The notes under the pieces: generated by a model
The model's input: the letters and a program-made list of their open reading frames with translations, nothing else
The model's database searches: none
Told to the model about the DNA's origin: nothing
Assembly (NCBI GenBank): GCA_900696535.1
Contig: CAADGM010000016.1
Coordinates: forward strand, 62,001-126,000
Length of the DNA stretch: 64,000 nt
Origin: an uncultured Planctomycetota bacterium
Lineage (GTDB): Bacteria > Planctomycetota > Phycisphaerae > UBA1845 > Fen-1342
Direction: 5' to 3'
Translations under genes and position numbers: made by a program
Part shown: positions 54,196 through 63,005 of the stretch, in pieces
Layout of the letters: each line of letters opens with the position of its first letter
Position numbering within the stretch: the first letter of the stretch is position 1

Positions 54196-57100
54196 GTGGG
54201 CATGAACGTCGCGCTGGTCATCGACAGCCTCGACCTGGGCGGCGCAGAGCGGGTGGTCGAGCGCCTGGCACTGGGCCTGCAGGCCGCGGGCGACCGCCCG
54301 GTTGTCTACTGCCTGAAGGCTCCGGGCGCCGGAGCAGCGCGTCTCGCGGCGACGGGCATCCTCGTGCGATCGCTCCCGCCCCGCCGGCGAGACGTGCTGG
54401 CCCCGCTGCGGCTGGCGGGGTGGCTGCTCTCTGACGGCGTCCACGTCGTCCATGCCCATAGCAGCGCGGCACTTGCGGCCGCGTTTCCCGCCGCGCGCGC
54501 CCTTCGCATCCCGGCAGTCCACACGCGCCATGGCGACCTGCTTGGCCGGCCGAGCGTCTACCGGCGCATCGCCGACCGGCTGGCACCGTTCGTCGACCGC
54601 ACGGTCCTGGTGGCACACTCCCTGAGGCCATGCCTGCCTCGCGGGCGTGCCGTGCAGCGCGCCGTCGTGATTCAGAACGGCGTGGACTGCCAATGTGTTG
54701 ATCGCGACGCCGCTCGACAGGAGCTGGAAGCGCTGTGCGCCCGCCCGCTGACAGGCCCCGTCCTGCTCAGCGTCGGCACCGTGTGCGCCGAGCGCGACAC
54801 ACTCGGGCTCATCGCCGCGTTCGCCCAACTCGCCGAGGACGAACCACACGCGACGCTCGTTTGCGCCGGCGGCAGCCGCGGACCGGACTACCTGGAACAG
54901 GTGCGCGCGGCCGCGCGGAACGCCGGCGTCGCCGAGCGCGTCATCCTGCCCGGCACGCATGCGGCGGCGTGGCGGCTCATGGCCGGAGCGGACGTCTTCG
55001 TACTCGGCTCAGCCAGCGAGGCCGCCCCGCTCGCCGTGCTCGAAGCCATGAGCCAGTCTGTCCCCATCGTCGCGACCACGGTGGGCGACGTGGGCGGCCG
55101 GCCCGCCCCCCCCGCCGAGTTCGCGTTCCTCGAGCACGGTCGTGACGCCCTGCTCGTGCCGCCGCGCGATCCGAAAGCGCTCGCTGGCGCGATCCGCGCG
55201 TGCCTGCGCGACCCCGCGGCTGCCCGCCGGCGCGCCGAGCACGCGAGGGAGCGCTACCGGGCGCGCTTCACGGCCGACCGCATGGTCGCGCAATACCGCG
55301 CGCTCTACGCGGCCCTCCACCCGCGCGCCGCCGTCCGCCCGCACAGTCCCCGCATCGTCCCCGATTCGCCGTGCGTACTCATGGTCGGCCCGGCGACCGA
55401 ACTCGTCGGCGGCATGAACAGCGTGATCGAGACGCTGCTTCACGGCCCGCTGGCCATGCGAGCCAGCCTGGACCGGTTCGGGTTGCCGCCACCCACCGGC
55501 GGCTCGTGCCGCGCCCGGGCCCCCGCGAGTCGGGCAGCCGGGCTCTTCCGACGCCTGCTCGCGCACAGCCGCGCGCTGTTCGACCTGGGCGCGCGGATTC
55601 GGCGGCAGCGGCCCCACGTCGTCCACATCCACACGTGTAGTTTCACCTCGTTCTATCGCAGCGTGGCCGACCTGGTCGTCGCGCGCTGGATGCGCGCCCG
55701 CGTCGTGCTGCACATCCACGGCGGGAGTTTCGCGGCGTTCTGTGACCGTGCCGGGCCGGCCGGCCGGGCCATCATCGCCTGGACTGCCCGCTGCGCCGGC
55801 GCCGTGGTGGTCTTGTCTCACCGCGCGGCCACGTTGCTGCGCCCCTACGTGGGTGACGCACGCATCGAGGTCGTCCCGAACGGTGTCCCCGTGTCGCCCG
55901 AGCCGCGACCGCCGTCCGGCGCGGGCCGCCCGTGCCGGTTTGTGTTCCTCGGAGCCGTGCGCCGTGCCAAGGGGCTGTCGGAGCTGCTCGACGCCGCGTC
56001 ACGGCTGGCGCGCGAGGGCGTTCCCTTCGAGCTGCGCATCGCGGGGCCAGTGGACGACGAGGCGCGCGAGTGGTTGAGCCGGGCGACGATGCTCGGCCTC
56101 GAGCGCCAGGTCCAGTTCCTTGGCCCGGTCCGTGGACCAGGCAAGCAAGCGCTGCTGGCGGAGTGCGACTGCCTGGTGCTGCCAAGCCACGAGGAGGCCA
56201 TGCCCATGGCGATCCTCGAAGCCGGCGCCGCGGGCCTGGCCGTGATCGCCACCCGCGTCGGCGACGTGGCTGACGTGCGCGGCGAAGGGTCGGAAGCGGC
56301 CGGCCCGGGCGGCGGCGCTGTCGCGGGCCAGCTTGTTGATCCGGGCGACGTTGGCGCGCTGAGCGCGGCGATGCGGCACTACGCTGCGAACCCGGCAGAG
56401 CGCGACGCGGCCGGACGAGCACTGCAAGCGCGCGTCGCGGCGCGCTTCTCGATCGAGGCAACGTCTGCGGCCTTGGCGGCCGTCTATGGCCAGGTCCGCG
56501 CGGCGCGCGGCATCGCCGCCGACACGCGGGTCTACGAGCACCTGGTGCGTACGACCATCTATCCGCTCCACGAGCGGTTGCGCGGGCGACGCACCGTGGA
56601 GAAGTTGCACGCGCTGCGCGCGCTCATGCGGCACGCGCCCGCCGAGCTTCAGCGCTTCGTTGACCAGCGCCTGGTGGAAACGCTCCAGTTCGCCCGGCGC
56701 AACCTGCCCTTCTTCGCCGAGATCGAGCTTCGCGACGCGGACTCGCCTGCGCGTGCCGGCGCGCGGGCCGCGCTCTCGCGCCTGCCCGTGCTGAGCAAGG
56801 CCGACGTCCGCCGCCACAGCGACGAACTCACCTGGCCCGACGTGCCGGGCGGGCTCGTTCCGGCCTCCAGCGGCGGCACAACGGGCGACACACTTCACTT
56901 CCACATCGACCGCATCCGCCAGGCGCAGGACCTTGCGGCGCGACTCTTCATGCAGAGCCTCTTCGGAGTCCTGCCCGGCGCGCGGCGGCTGCACCTGTGG
57001 GGTTCACCGATCGAGGCCCGGGCCCGCTGGCTGCGCCGCGTGCGCGACCGCGTCATCAACGAGCGCCTGGTAAGCGCATTCGATCTCTCACCGCGACGCC

Positions 57101-57921
57101 TCGATGCCTATCTCGACGTGCTCGCAGGTTGGCAACCCGCGGTCGTCTACGGCTACCCCTCCGCCCTGGCGGCGCTGGCCCACCACGCGATCGAGCGGGC
57201 GCGGACGCTGCCCCCCGGGCCGCTGCGCCTAGTCGTTCTGACCGGCGAGGAGATCTACCCCCAGCAGCGCGAGGTCATCCAGGCCGCCTTCGGAGCGCCG
57301 GTCGCCTCCGAGTACGGCAATCGCGAGGTGGGGCTGATCGCTCACGAGTGCCCCCACGGCAACCTTCACGTGATCACGCCGCACGTCTGCGTCGAGATCC
57401 TGCGGGGCGGTGAGCCGGCAGCGCTCGGCCAGACCGGCGAGATCGTCTGCACGACGCTCGGCACGCGCGGCCAGCCGATGATCCGCTACCGCGTCGGCGA
57501 CCTGGGGCGCCTGCTCGAGCACGGCTGCACATGCGGCCTGCCACTGCCACTGCTGAAGCTCGAGGGTGGCAAGGTCAGCGGCCTGCTGCGCCTTCCGGAC
57601 GGGCGCCTGTGCCACGGCGCGGTGTCGTCCTACGCCGTGCAGGGCCTGCCCGGGATTCGGGCGTTTCGCACCCACCAGCGCAGCCGGGCGCGGATCGACG
57701 TGCTGGTGGAAGCGGACGAGCGCTTCACGTCCGCGGCGGCCGAGACCGTTCGGCAGCGGTACCGCAAGCTCTTTGGCCCCGCCGTCCAGGTCGAGTGTCA
57801 GGTCGTGGAGCGGATTCCGCCCGACCCCTCGGGCAAGCGGCGACACGTGATCTCGGACGTGGTCGACCAGGCCGACGCGGCGGCGCTAGATCACGTCAGC
57901 GAAACGGTGCTCGGTTCGTGA
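54196..57921 (+). CDS. GT4-GT4-PaaK/CapK-like three-domain fusion
   Basis: One 1241-codon reading frame joins three enzymes normally made separately. Residues 1-375 are a GT4 glycosyltransferase (VALVIDSLDLGGAERVVERL; donor motif GSASEAAPLAVLEAM near 274). Residues 390-775 are a second GT4 (VLMVGPATELVGGMNSVIE; PSHEEAMPMAILEAG near 665). Residues about 790-1241 are a phenylacetate-CoA-ligase/CapK-like adenylate-forming domain (PASSGGTTGDTLHFH near 888, SEYGNREVGLIAHECPHG, IRYRVGDLGRL). CapK-like proteins are common in capsule loci, where their reaction is poorly known. The start may be GTG 54196 or ATG 54202. The 3' end overlaps the convergent permease by 36 bases. Confidence 0.88.
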   Translation: MGMNVALVIDSLDLGGAERVVERLALGLQAAGDRPVVYCLKAPGAGAARLAATGILVRSLPPRRRDVLAPLRLAGWLLSDGVHVVHAHSSAALAAAFPAARALRIPAVHTRHGDLLGRPSVYRRIADRLAPFVDRTVLVAHSLRPCLPRGRAVQRAVVIQNGVDCQCVDRDAARQELEALCARPLTGPVLLSVGTVCAERDTLGLIAAFAQLAEDEPHATLVCAGGSRGPDYLEQVRAAARNAGVAERVILPGTHAAAWRLMAGADVFVLGSASEAAPLAVLEAMSQSVPIVATTVGDVGGRPAPPAEFAFLEHGRDALLVPPRDPKALAGAIRACLRDPAAARRRAEHARERYRARFTADRMVAQYRALYAALHPRAAVRPHSPRIVPDSPCVLMVGPATELVGGMNSVIETLLHGPLAMRASLDRFGLPPPTGGSCRARAPASRAAGLFRRLLAHSRALFDLGARIRRQRPHVVHIHTCSFTSFYRSVADLVVARWMRARVVLHIHGGSFAAFCDRAGPAGRAIIAWTARCAGAVVVLSHRAATLLRPYVGDARIEVVPNGVPVSPEPRPPSGAGRPCRFVFLGAVRRAKGLSELLDAASRLAREGVPFELRIAGPVDDEAREWLSRATMLGLERQVQFLGPVRGPGKQALLAECDCLVLPSHEEAMPMAILEAGAAGLAVIATRVGDVADVRGEGSEAAGPGGGAVAGQLVDPGDVGALSAAMRHYAANPAERDAAGRALQARVAARFSIEATSAALAAVYGQVRAARGIAADTRVYEHLVRTTIYPLHERLRGRRTVEKLHALRALMRHAPAELQRFVDQRLVETLQFARRNLPFFAEIELRDADSPARAGARAALSRLPVLSKADVRRHSDELTWPDVPGGLVPASSGGTTGDTLHFHIDRIRQAQDLAARLFMQSLFGVLPGARRLHLWGSPIEARARWLRRVRDRVINERLVSAFDLSPRRLDAYLDVLAGWQPAVVYGYPSALAALAHHAIERARTLPPGPLRLVVLTGEEIYPQQREVIQAAFGAPVASEYGNREVGLIAHECPHGNLHVITPHVCVEILRGGEPAALGQTGEIVCTTLGTRGQPMIRYRVGDLGRLLEHGCTCGLPLPLLKLEGGKVSGLLRLPDGRLCHGAVSSYAVQGLPGIRAFRTHQRSRARIDVLVEADERFTSAAAETVRQRYRKLFGPAVQVECQVVERIPPDPSGKRRHVISDVVDQADAAALDHVSETVLGS

Positions 57922-58734
57922 AAACACGGTGAGCCCCACCGCCAGGCAGATCAGCGTGACAGCCAGACCCGGCAGGAGCAGTAGCGGGTCCAGGGTGTAG
58001 TTCGGCAGCAGCGCCCAGCGCGTGCCTTCAACGACCGCCACCATCGGGTTCAGTGCGTACCAGGAGCGCCACGCGGGCGGGATGAGCGACAGTGGGTAGA
58101 CCACCGGCGTCGCCAACATCCACGCCTGAACGAGGAACGTGGACGCGGCCGAGACATCCCGGAACCGCACGTTCAGTGAGGCCAGCGTCAACCCGATGCC
58201 CAGCGCGGCCAGCGCGGCCAGAATCGCCCAGAGCGGCAGCGTCAGAACGGGCCAGCCGGGCCACACGCCGTAGTACCCAGCCAACAAGCCGTAGCTCGGC
58301 AGCACGCAAAGCAGGTCGATCGTTGAGGCTCCCAGCGCCGCCAGCGGGAGAATCAGCCGCGGGAAGTACGCCTTGGTGATCAGCCCCGAGTTCGCCACGA
58401 GGCTCACCATGACGGCGCGCAGACTGCGGCCGAAGAACGTCCAGATGAGCACGGCGGCGAAGCATGACAGGGCGTACGGCACCGCGCCCGCGCTGATGCC
58501 CGCCAGGTGATGAAAGAGGAGCGTGTAGAGAGCCGCCCCCGCCAGGGGCTCGACCAGCGCCCACGACACTCCGAGGACAGTCTGCCGGTAGCGAACCCGG
58601 ATGTCGCGCCACGCGAGGAACGCCAGCAGCTCGCCATGTCGGCGCAGCGCCGTCCACGGCACGACGGGACCTCGTCCCCCTGCTTCGATCACGGTCAGCG
58701 TTGTCGCCGGATTGGCCGGGGCGGCGGCTGACAT
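57886..58734 (-). CDS. ABC-2 type polysaccharide export permease (Wzm-like)
   Basis: A 282-residue membrane protein with six hydrophobic segments and the ABC-2 pattern of polysaccharide/teichoic acid exporters (LLAFLAWRDIRVRYRQTVLG, then VPYALSCFAAVLIWTFF, LVANSGLITKAYFPRLILP, LNVRFRDVSAASTFLVQAWM, PVVYPLSLIP). The ATPase partner (Wzt-like, TagH-like) is not adjacent in the window. Its start lies 3 bases after the stop of the ExeA-like ATPase on the same strand, so those two are coupled. The ExeA-like ATPase is not an ABC ATPase and cannot replace the partner. Confidence 0.88.
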   Translation of the reverse strand: MSAAAPANPATTLTVIEAGGRGPVVPWTALRRHGELLAFLAWRDIRVRYRQTVLGVSWALVEPLAGAALYTLLFHHLAGISAGAVPYALSCFAAVLIWTFFGRSLRAVMVSLVANSGLITKAYFPRLILPLAALGASTIDLLCVLPSYGLLAGYYGVWPGWPVLTLPLWAILAALAALGIGLTLASLNVRFRDVSAASTFLVQAWMLATPVVYPLSLIPPAWRSWYALNPMVAVVEGTRWALLPNYTLDPLLLLPGLAVTLICLAVGLTVFSRTEHRFADVI

Positions 58735-58737
58735 GGG

Positions 58738-60156
58738 CTAGTCGGTGTTTCCGGGGTAGGCGGGCGGGCCGGAAATGCGCGTCGCCAGCGCCGCCAGCGG
58801 TCGGCCGGCGACAACCAGCGTCGTCGTCACGCGATGCCGGGCATCTCGCACCCGGGCCATGATTTCGCCCAACCGCGACTCGAGTCCATGCAGCGGCGGT
58901 CGCGCGGGCTGCGTAGTCGGCGGCGGGTCCCGGTTCGCGGCCGCGACGGTTGGCGATGTCGAGTCCGTGGTCTCGACGCACGAAACCGCGTCCGCGACGC
59001 CAGTGGCCGCCGTCTGTTCGCCCTCGGTGCCAGGCCCGTCACCGGCGTCGCAAGTGCCGTACTCGCGCTGCCCGGCCGGGCCGTCCGGCGCGGGATCTTC
59101 CGCGCGCAGTCCGATGTCCTGGCTATCGGGCCCCGCCGCAGCCGAGTCGGCGACCTCGACCGCCGCGTCCTCGTGGTGGGCTGCCGGCATGTTGGAGGCT
59201 GCCACGCAAGTGTCGTCCGCGCTGACGAACGTGGGCAGCGAGGCGTCCTCGACCAGGCGCGCCACGGACGTCGGCGCGGTGCGGCGCGCTGCCGGTCGCG
59301 ACCACGCGACAGACTCAGCGTCGCGCGCCTGCCGCGGGCGGCGCCACGGACCGCAGATCGCGTCGTAGGCCGCCGCGATGTGCTCGGCTTCGATCGTCGC
59401 GCGCTCGTCGCCGTAGGCGTCGATCAGCGCGCTGTCGCAAATCTGGTTGATCGCGGCGGGGTTGCCGCGCGCCGCGCGGTGTATCTGCTCGATGGCCGAC
59501 GGCGTGAAAACGATCGTCCCCCCCCCGGCCGTGGCGAGCCGGTGCTCGATGTACGCCGCCGTGTCGTTCGCGCTGAGCGGCTCGAGCCGGCAGATGCGGA
59601 AGAGTCGGCGTCGCAGGCGCGCCAGGGCGGGCGTCCCGAGCCGCGTGGCCAACTCGTCCGTCCCCAGCGCCACCAGCGTGACCACCGGCCCATCTTGCGC
59701 CTCGCGCGCCAGCAGCGCCAGGATGTCGCTCCAGGCGTTTTCGCGAAGCGCGTCCGCGTTGTCGGCGATCGCGACCACCGGTGCTCGCGTGCGACCGCGC
59801 GCGCGAACCCAGGAAGACAGGACCGCGTCGTACGGCGGCTCCGTGGCCAGCCGGCCGCCGCCGCGGAGGGTGTTGAGCGGATACACCGAGATTTCGGTCT
59901 GCCCTTTGGGTTGGCCGAGACCGTGAATCCAAAGGACATACGCCGTTCGGTTCACGCTCTCCGCCAAGAGCCTGGCCACGAGCGTTTTACCGGACCCCGA
60001 GGCCCCTAGAATCACGACGCCGCTCTTGCCCGTGCGGGCGGCGAACTGCGCCGTGGCCAGCGCTTCCTGGTGCGAGGCGCCTGCGAAGAAGAACGCCGGT
60101 GCCGGCGGCCCTTCGAACGGCGGCAAGCGAAGGCCAAAATGGCGATAGGCGTGCAT
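58738..60156 (-). CDS. ExeA-like AAA ATPase (exosortase-locus type)
   Basis: A 472-residue protein. The N-terminal about 270 residues are an ExeA/GspA-type AAA+ ATPase: YRHFGLRLPPFEG...F.GASHQEALA opens it, Walker A GASGSGKT is at 51-58, Walker B-like VVAIADNAD follows, and RLRRRLFRICRLEPL is a sensor region. This is the layout of the XrtA-associated ATPase of EPS loci (TIGR03015 type). The remainder (about 280-440) is a low-complexity acidic/Ala-rich linker ending in a short conserved-looking segment. MHAYRHFG at 60156 is the start. Likely coordinates EPS export. Confidence 0.85.
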   Translation of the reverse strand: MHAYRHFGLRLPPFEGPPAPAFFFAGASHQEALATAQFAARTGKSGVVILGASGSGKTLVARLLAESVNRTAYVLWIHGLGQPKGQTEISVYPLNTLRGGGRLATEPPYDAVLSSWVRARGRTRAPVVAIADNADALRENAWSDILALLAREAQDGPVVTLVALGTDELATRLGTPALARLRRRLFRICRLEPLSANDTAAYIEHRLATAGGGTIVFTPSAIEQIHRAARGNPAAINQICDSALIDAYGDERATIEAEHIAAAYDAICGPWRRPRQARDAESVAWSRPAARRTAPTSVARLVEDASLPTFVSADDTCVAASNMPAAHHEDAAVEVADSAAAGPDSQDIGLRAEDPAPDGPAGQREYGTCDAGDGPGTEGEQTAATGVADAVSCVETTDSTSPTVAAANRDPPPTTQPARPPLHGLESRLGEIMARVRDARHRVTTTLVVAGRPLAALATRISGPPAYPGNTD

Positions 60157-60386
60157 TGGACGCACAGACTCCGGGGTCCTGCGGATACATCGGCTGAGCC
60201 GGCAAGGACCTCGAACAACGTGCCGCGCAGCTTCGACGCCCCCCGTCTATCAGTCCGCCCGGGATAAACCCGTTTCACATGCCCCGGAAATGAGTCGATA
60301 ACTGCCGACAGAGGTGCGCCACTGCGCAAGACTCCGCGCGGCCGTGGCCACGCGGACAACCAGCCTGATCCCACGAGGATGCCGCG
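60157..60386. other. divergent promoter region of the EPS export genes
   Basis: 230 bases between the ExeA-like ATPase (minus) and the Wza-like gene (plus). No convincing promoter pair or operator was recognised. Confidence 0.3.
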
Positions 60387-61208
60387 ATGCGGACCGCCGT
60401 GCGTGAACGCATACCTGAACACCCGGGAGCAACCACGCTGCTCTGGACCGCGCTGTGCGTCGTCGGCCTGGCCACGAGCGGCTGCGCCACGCGACACGGC
60501 GACGCGGTGGCGTTCGTCAAGGAGAGCGAGGCCGAAGTTTCCACCGGCACGTACATCGTCCGCCCGCCCGACGTGATCACCATCCACGCACCGCGCACCC
60601 CGGAGATCGACGGCGCCTCGCAGATGATCCGCAGCGACGGCAAGATCGTACTGCGGCTCCTGGGCGAGATCGAAGTTGCCGGCCTGACCACGAGCGCGAT
60701 CGCCGACAAGATCAAGGCCCAGCTCGCGCGCTACTATGTCGACCCGGAAGTGATGGTGCAGGTCTCGGGCTACAACAGCCAGTTCTACTACATCTTTGGC
60801 GAGGTCACGCATCCGGGGCCGGTGCGCTTCACCGGCCGCGACACGCTGCTGATGGCGATGGCCCAGGCTCAGCCGACGTTCTTCGCGTGGAAGTCGCAGA
60901 TTCGCGTGACGCGGCCGGCCGACGAGAAGGGCGAACGCAAGACGATCATCTTCGACCTCGACAAGGTGGTGGCCGAAGGGGACACGAGCATCAACTTCCT
61001 GCTCCAGGAAGGCGACATCATCGAGGTGCCGCCCACGCCGCTGGCCTGGCTCGGGCACCGCGTCCGCGAGGTGCTCTACCCGGTCGAGCCGGTGTACAGG
61101 GCCTACACGCTGCCGGCGGGAGGCATCAACGCTCACCGAACCTACCAGGATGAGTTTGGCGGCTCGAACGACGACACGGACAGCTTCCGGCGTCGGTTCG
61201 CCCGCTGA
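60387..61208 (+). CDS. polysaccharide biosynthesis/export lipoprotein (Wza-like)
   Basis: A 273-residue outer-membrane polysaccharide exporter. A signal peptide ends in the lipobox LATSGC with Cys33. The Poly_export domain follows (STGTYIVRPPDVITIHA; IRSDGKIVLRLLGEIEVAGL; YVDPEVMVQVSGYNSQFYYI), then a SLBB-type domain (GEVTHPGPVRFTGRDTLLMA...). It pairs with the chain-length protein and CpsD kinase in the next two genes. It is shorter than E. coli Wza (379), lacking the C-terminal amphipathic barrel helix of that protein. Confidence 0.92.
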   Translation: MRTAVRERIPEHPGATTLLWTALCVVGLATSGCATRHGDAVAFVKESEAEVSTGTYIVRPPDVITIHAPRTPEIDGASQMIRSDGKIVLRLLGEIEVAGLTTSAIADKIKAQLARYYVDPEVMVQVSGYNSQFYYIFGEVTHPGPVRFTGRDTLLMAMAQAQPTFFAWKSQIRVTRPADEKGERKTIIFDLDKVVAEGDTSINFLLQEGDIIEVPPTPLAWLGHRVREVLYPVEPVYRAYTLPAGGINAHRTYQDEFGGSNDDTDSFRRRFAR

Positions 61209-61232
61209 GGACAGGCGAGGATACGCCACCGC

Positions 61233-63005
61233 ATGAGCAGCGCGCCCGGACAAGCCTTCGACGACCTCCGCCAGAGCCTCCACGAGGTCACGCGCGTCGT
61301 GCGCCAGCGGTGGCGGCTCTCGACGATCGGGCTGGCGGTGGTCGGCGCGGCGGCCTTCTGGATCAGCCAGTACCTGCCGCGCGAGTACACCGCGTCGTCG
61401 CTGTTCGAGCGACGCGACGACGTCGTGCTCCAGAACATCATCCAAGGCAACTCGCCGTACAGCTTCGAGCGACTGAAGTCGACCATGTCGCTCGACATGG
61501 TGGGGTCGCGGGCCCTGTTGCGCGGCGTGATCAGCATCGGGTTGCTGCCGCGGGAAACGCTGACCAGCCCCGGCGCGCTGAGCGACGCCGAGCGCGCGTC
61601 GCTGGAGTCCGTCCTGAAGCAGTACGAGCTGCGGGCGGACGTACGGCTGGTGCACAGCAGCTCGACCCTGGACCAGATCCTGCTGCGCTGCGCCGGGAAC
61701 GACCCGCAGGTGGTGCGGGCGCTGGTCGTAGCCCTGCGGGACAACTACATCGCCGAGTCCCGCGAGCGGATGCACGAGATTCTCGGCAGCACGCGGTCGT
61801 TCTTCGCCGGCGAGGTCGAGCGGCTGCGCGGCGAGCTCGCGCGCCGCGAGTCCGAGCTGCGCAGCGGTTACGACGAGTTCCCCGGGCTGGACCCGACCGA
61901 CATCGTGGGCGTGGGCAACCGTCTCGAGCTGCTCCGGGCGCAGCGCGACAGCTACTTCCAGCGCAAGGCCGCGCTGGAGGCCGAGGCGGCGGCCCGCGAG
62001 CAGTTCCTCCAGACCGCCGCGGCCCGCGAGGCCGAGTTCGTGCAGAAGTACAGCCCGGCGCCGACGTCGTCGCCGGCCGGAGGCGTGAGCGACGCCGTGG
62101 TTGACGAAGCCGTCCGCGCCGTGAAGCGCGAGCTGGTGGAGCTGGTCACGGTCCGTCGGATGACGATGGAGCATCCGCAGGTGCGGGCGTTGCAGGATCG
62201 GCTGGACGCGCTGGAGTCGCTGCGGACGGCGTTGGCCGAGACGGCGCCGGTCGAGTCGCCGCCGGAGCGTCCCGGGCCGCCGCCCGGCAGCGAGGTGCTG
62301 GCGCAGTGGCAGGCCCAGCAGATGCGCGTGGAACTGGAGCTGGACGCGACGCGCAAGCAGCTCACGGTCGTTTCCCGCCAGTTCGACGAGGCCGAGGAGC
62401 GACTCGCCCGCTTCGAGTCTCTGTATGAACAGCTCGTCGCCAAGGACGACACGTTTCGTGACGTTCTTGACCGGCGGGCCCAGCTCTCGCAGGAGCTGGC
62501 GGTCTGGCAGAGTCACTTGTCGGGGCTCGAGCGGATCATGACCGCCGAGACCGGCGAGCGTGGCACGCAGTTCGCGCTGATCGAGGAACCGGAGGACGTC
62601 ACCCAGCCGACACGTCCGCGCGTCGCCTCGGTATTCGCGGTCTGTTCCAGCATGGGCCTGGCGGCGGCCGTGCTGCTGGCGGCGCTGGCGGAGCTGCTCG
62701 ACCGGTCGTTCCGCTCGGTCAATCAGGTGGCCCGCTCTCTTGGAGTTCCCGTACTCGCCTGCATTGGCGTCGCACCCACGCCGACCCAGCGCCGCCGAGC
62801 GCTTCGCGCTCGACTGTTCTGGACACCAACACTCAGCCTGCTGGTCATCGCGCTTCTGGCGTCGGCCAGCCTGGCCTACACGAGCCTCCGCTGGCCGCAC
62901 GTACACCGCGCGGCCCTCGAGCGCGTCGCCGGCGCGCTCCAGCACGCGGGCGTCAGCGGCCTCTTTCCGGTCTCGCCGCCCACTGGGGAGGTTCCGCCGC
63001 CATGA
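61233..63005 (+). CDS. Wzz/GumC-like polysaccharide chain-length protein
   Basis: A 590-residue inner-membrane PCP protein that would control EPS chain length and contact the Wza-like pore. One membrane segment at about 30-50 precedes a long periplasmic part with a Wzz-type domain (PREYTASSLFERRDDVV) and coiled coils (about 190-430). A second segment at about 470-490 (MGLAAAVLLAALAELLDR) matches the Wzz C-terminal helix. A third hydrophobic stretch at about 525-545 (LFWTPTLSLLVIALLASASL) is extra. It overlaps the CpsD-like gene by 4 bases (ATGA). Confidence 0.88.
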   Translation: MSSAPGQAFDDLRQSLHEVTRVVRQRWRLSTIGLAVVGAAAFWISQYLPREYTASSLFERRDDVVLQNIIQGNSPYSFERLKSTMSLDMVGSRALLRGVISIGLLPRETLTSPGALSDAERASLESVLKQYELRADVRLVHSSSTLDQILLRCAGNDPQVVRALVVALRDNYIAESRERMHEILGSTRSFFAGEVERLRGELARRESELRSGYDEFPGLDPTDIVGVGNRLELLRAQRDSYFQRKAALEAEAAAREQFLQTAAAREAEFVQKYSPAPTSSPAGGVSDAVVDEAVRAVKRELVELVTVRRMTMEHPQVRALQDRLDALESLRTALAETAPVESPPERPGPPPGSEVLAQWQAQQMRVELELDATRKQLTVVSRQFDEAEERLARFESLYEQLVAKDDTFRDVLDRRAQLSQELAVWQSHLSGLERIMTAETGERGTQFALIEEPEDVTQPTRPRVASVFAVCSSMGLAAAVLLAALAELLDRSFRSVNQVARSLGVPVLACIGVAPTPTQRRRALRARLFWTPTLSLLVIALLASASLAYTSLRWPHVHRAALERVAGALQHAGVSGLFPVSPPTGEVPPP

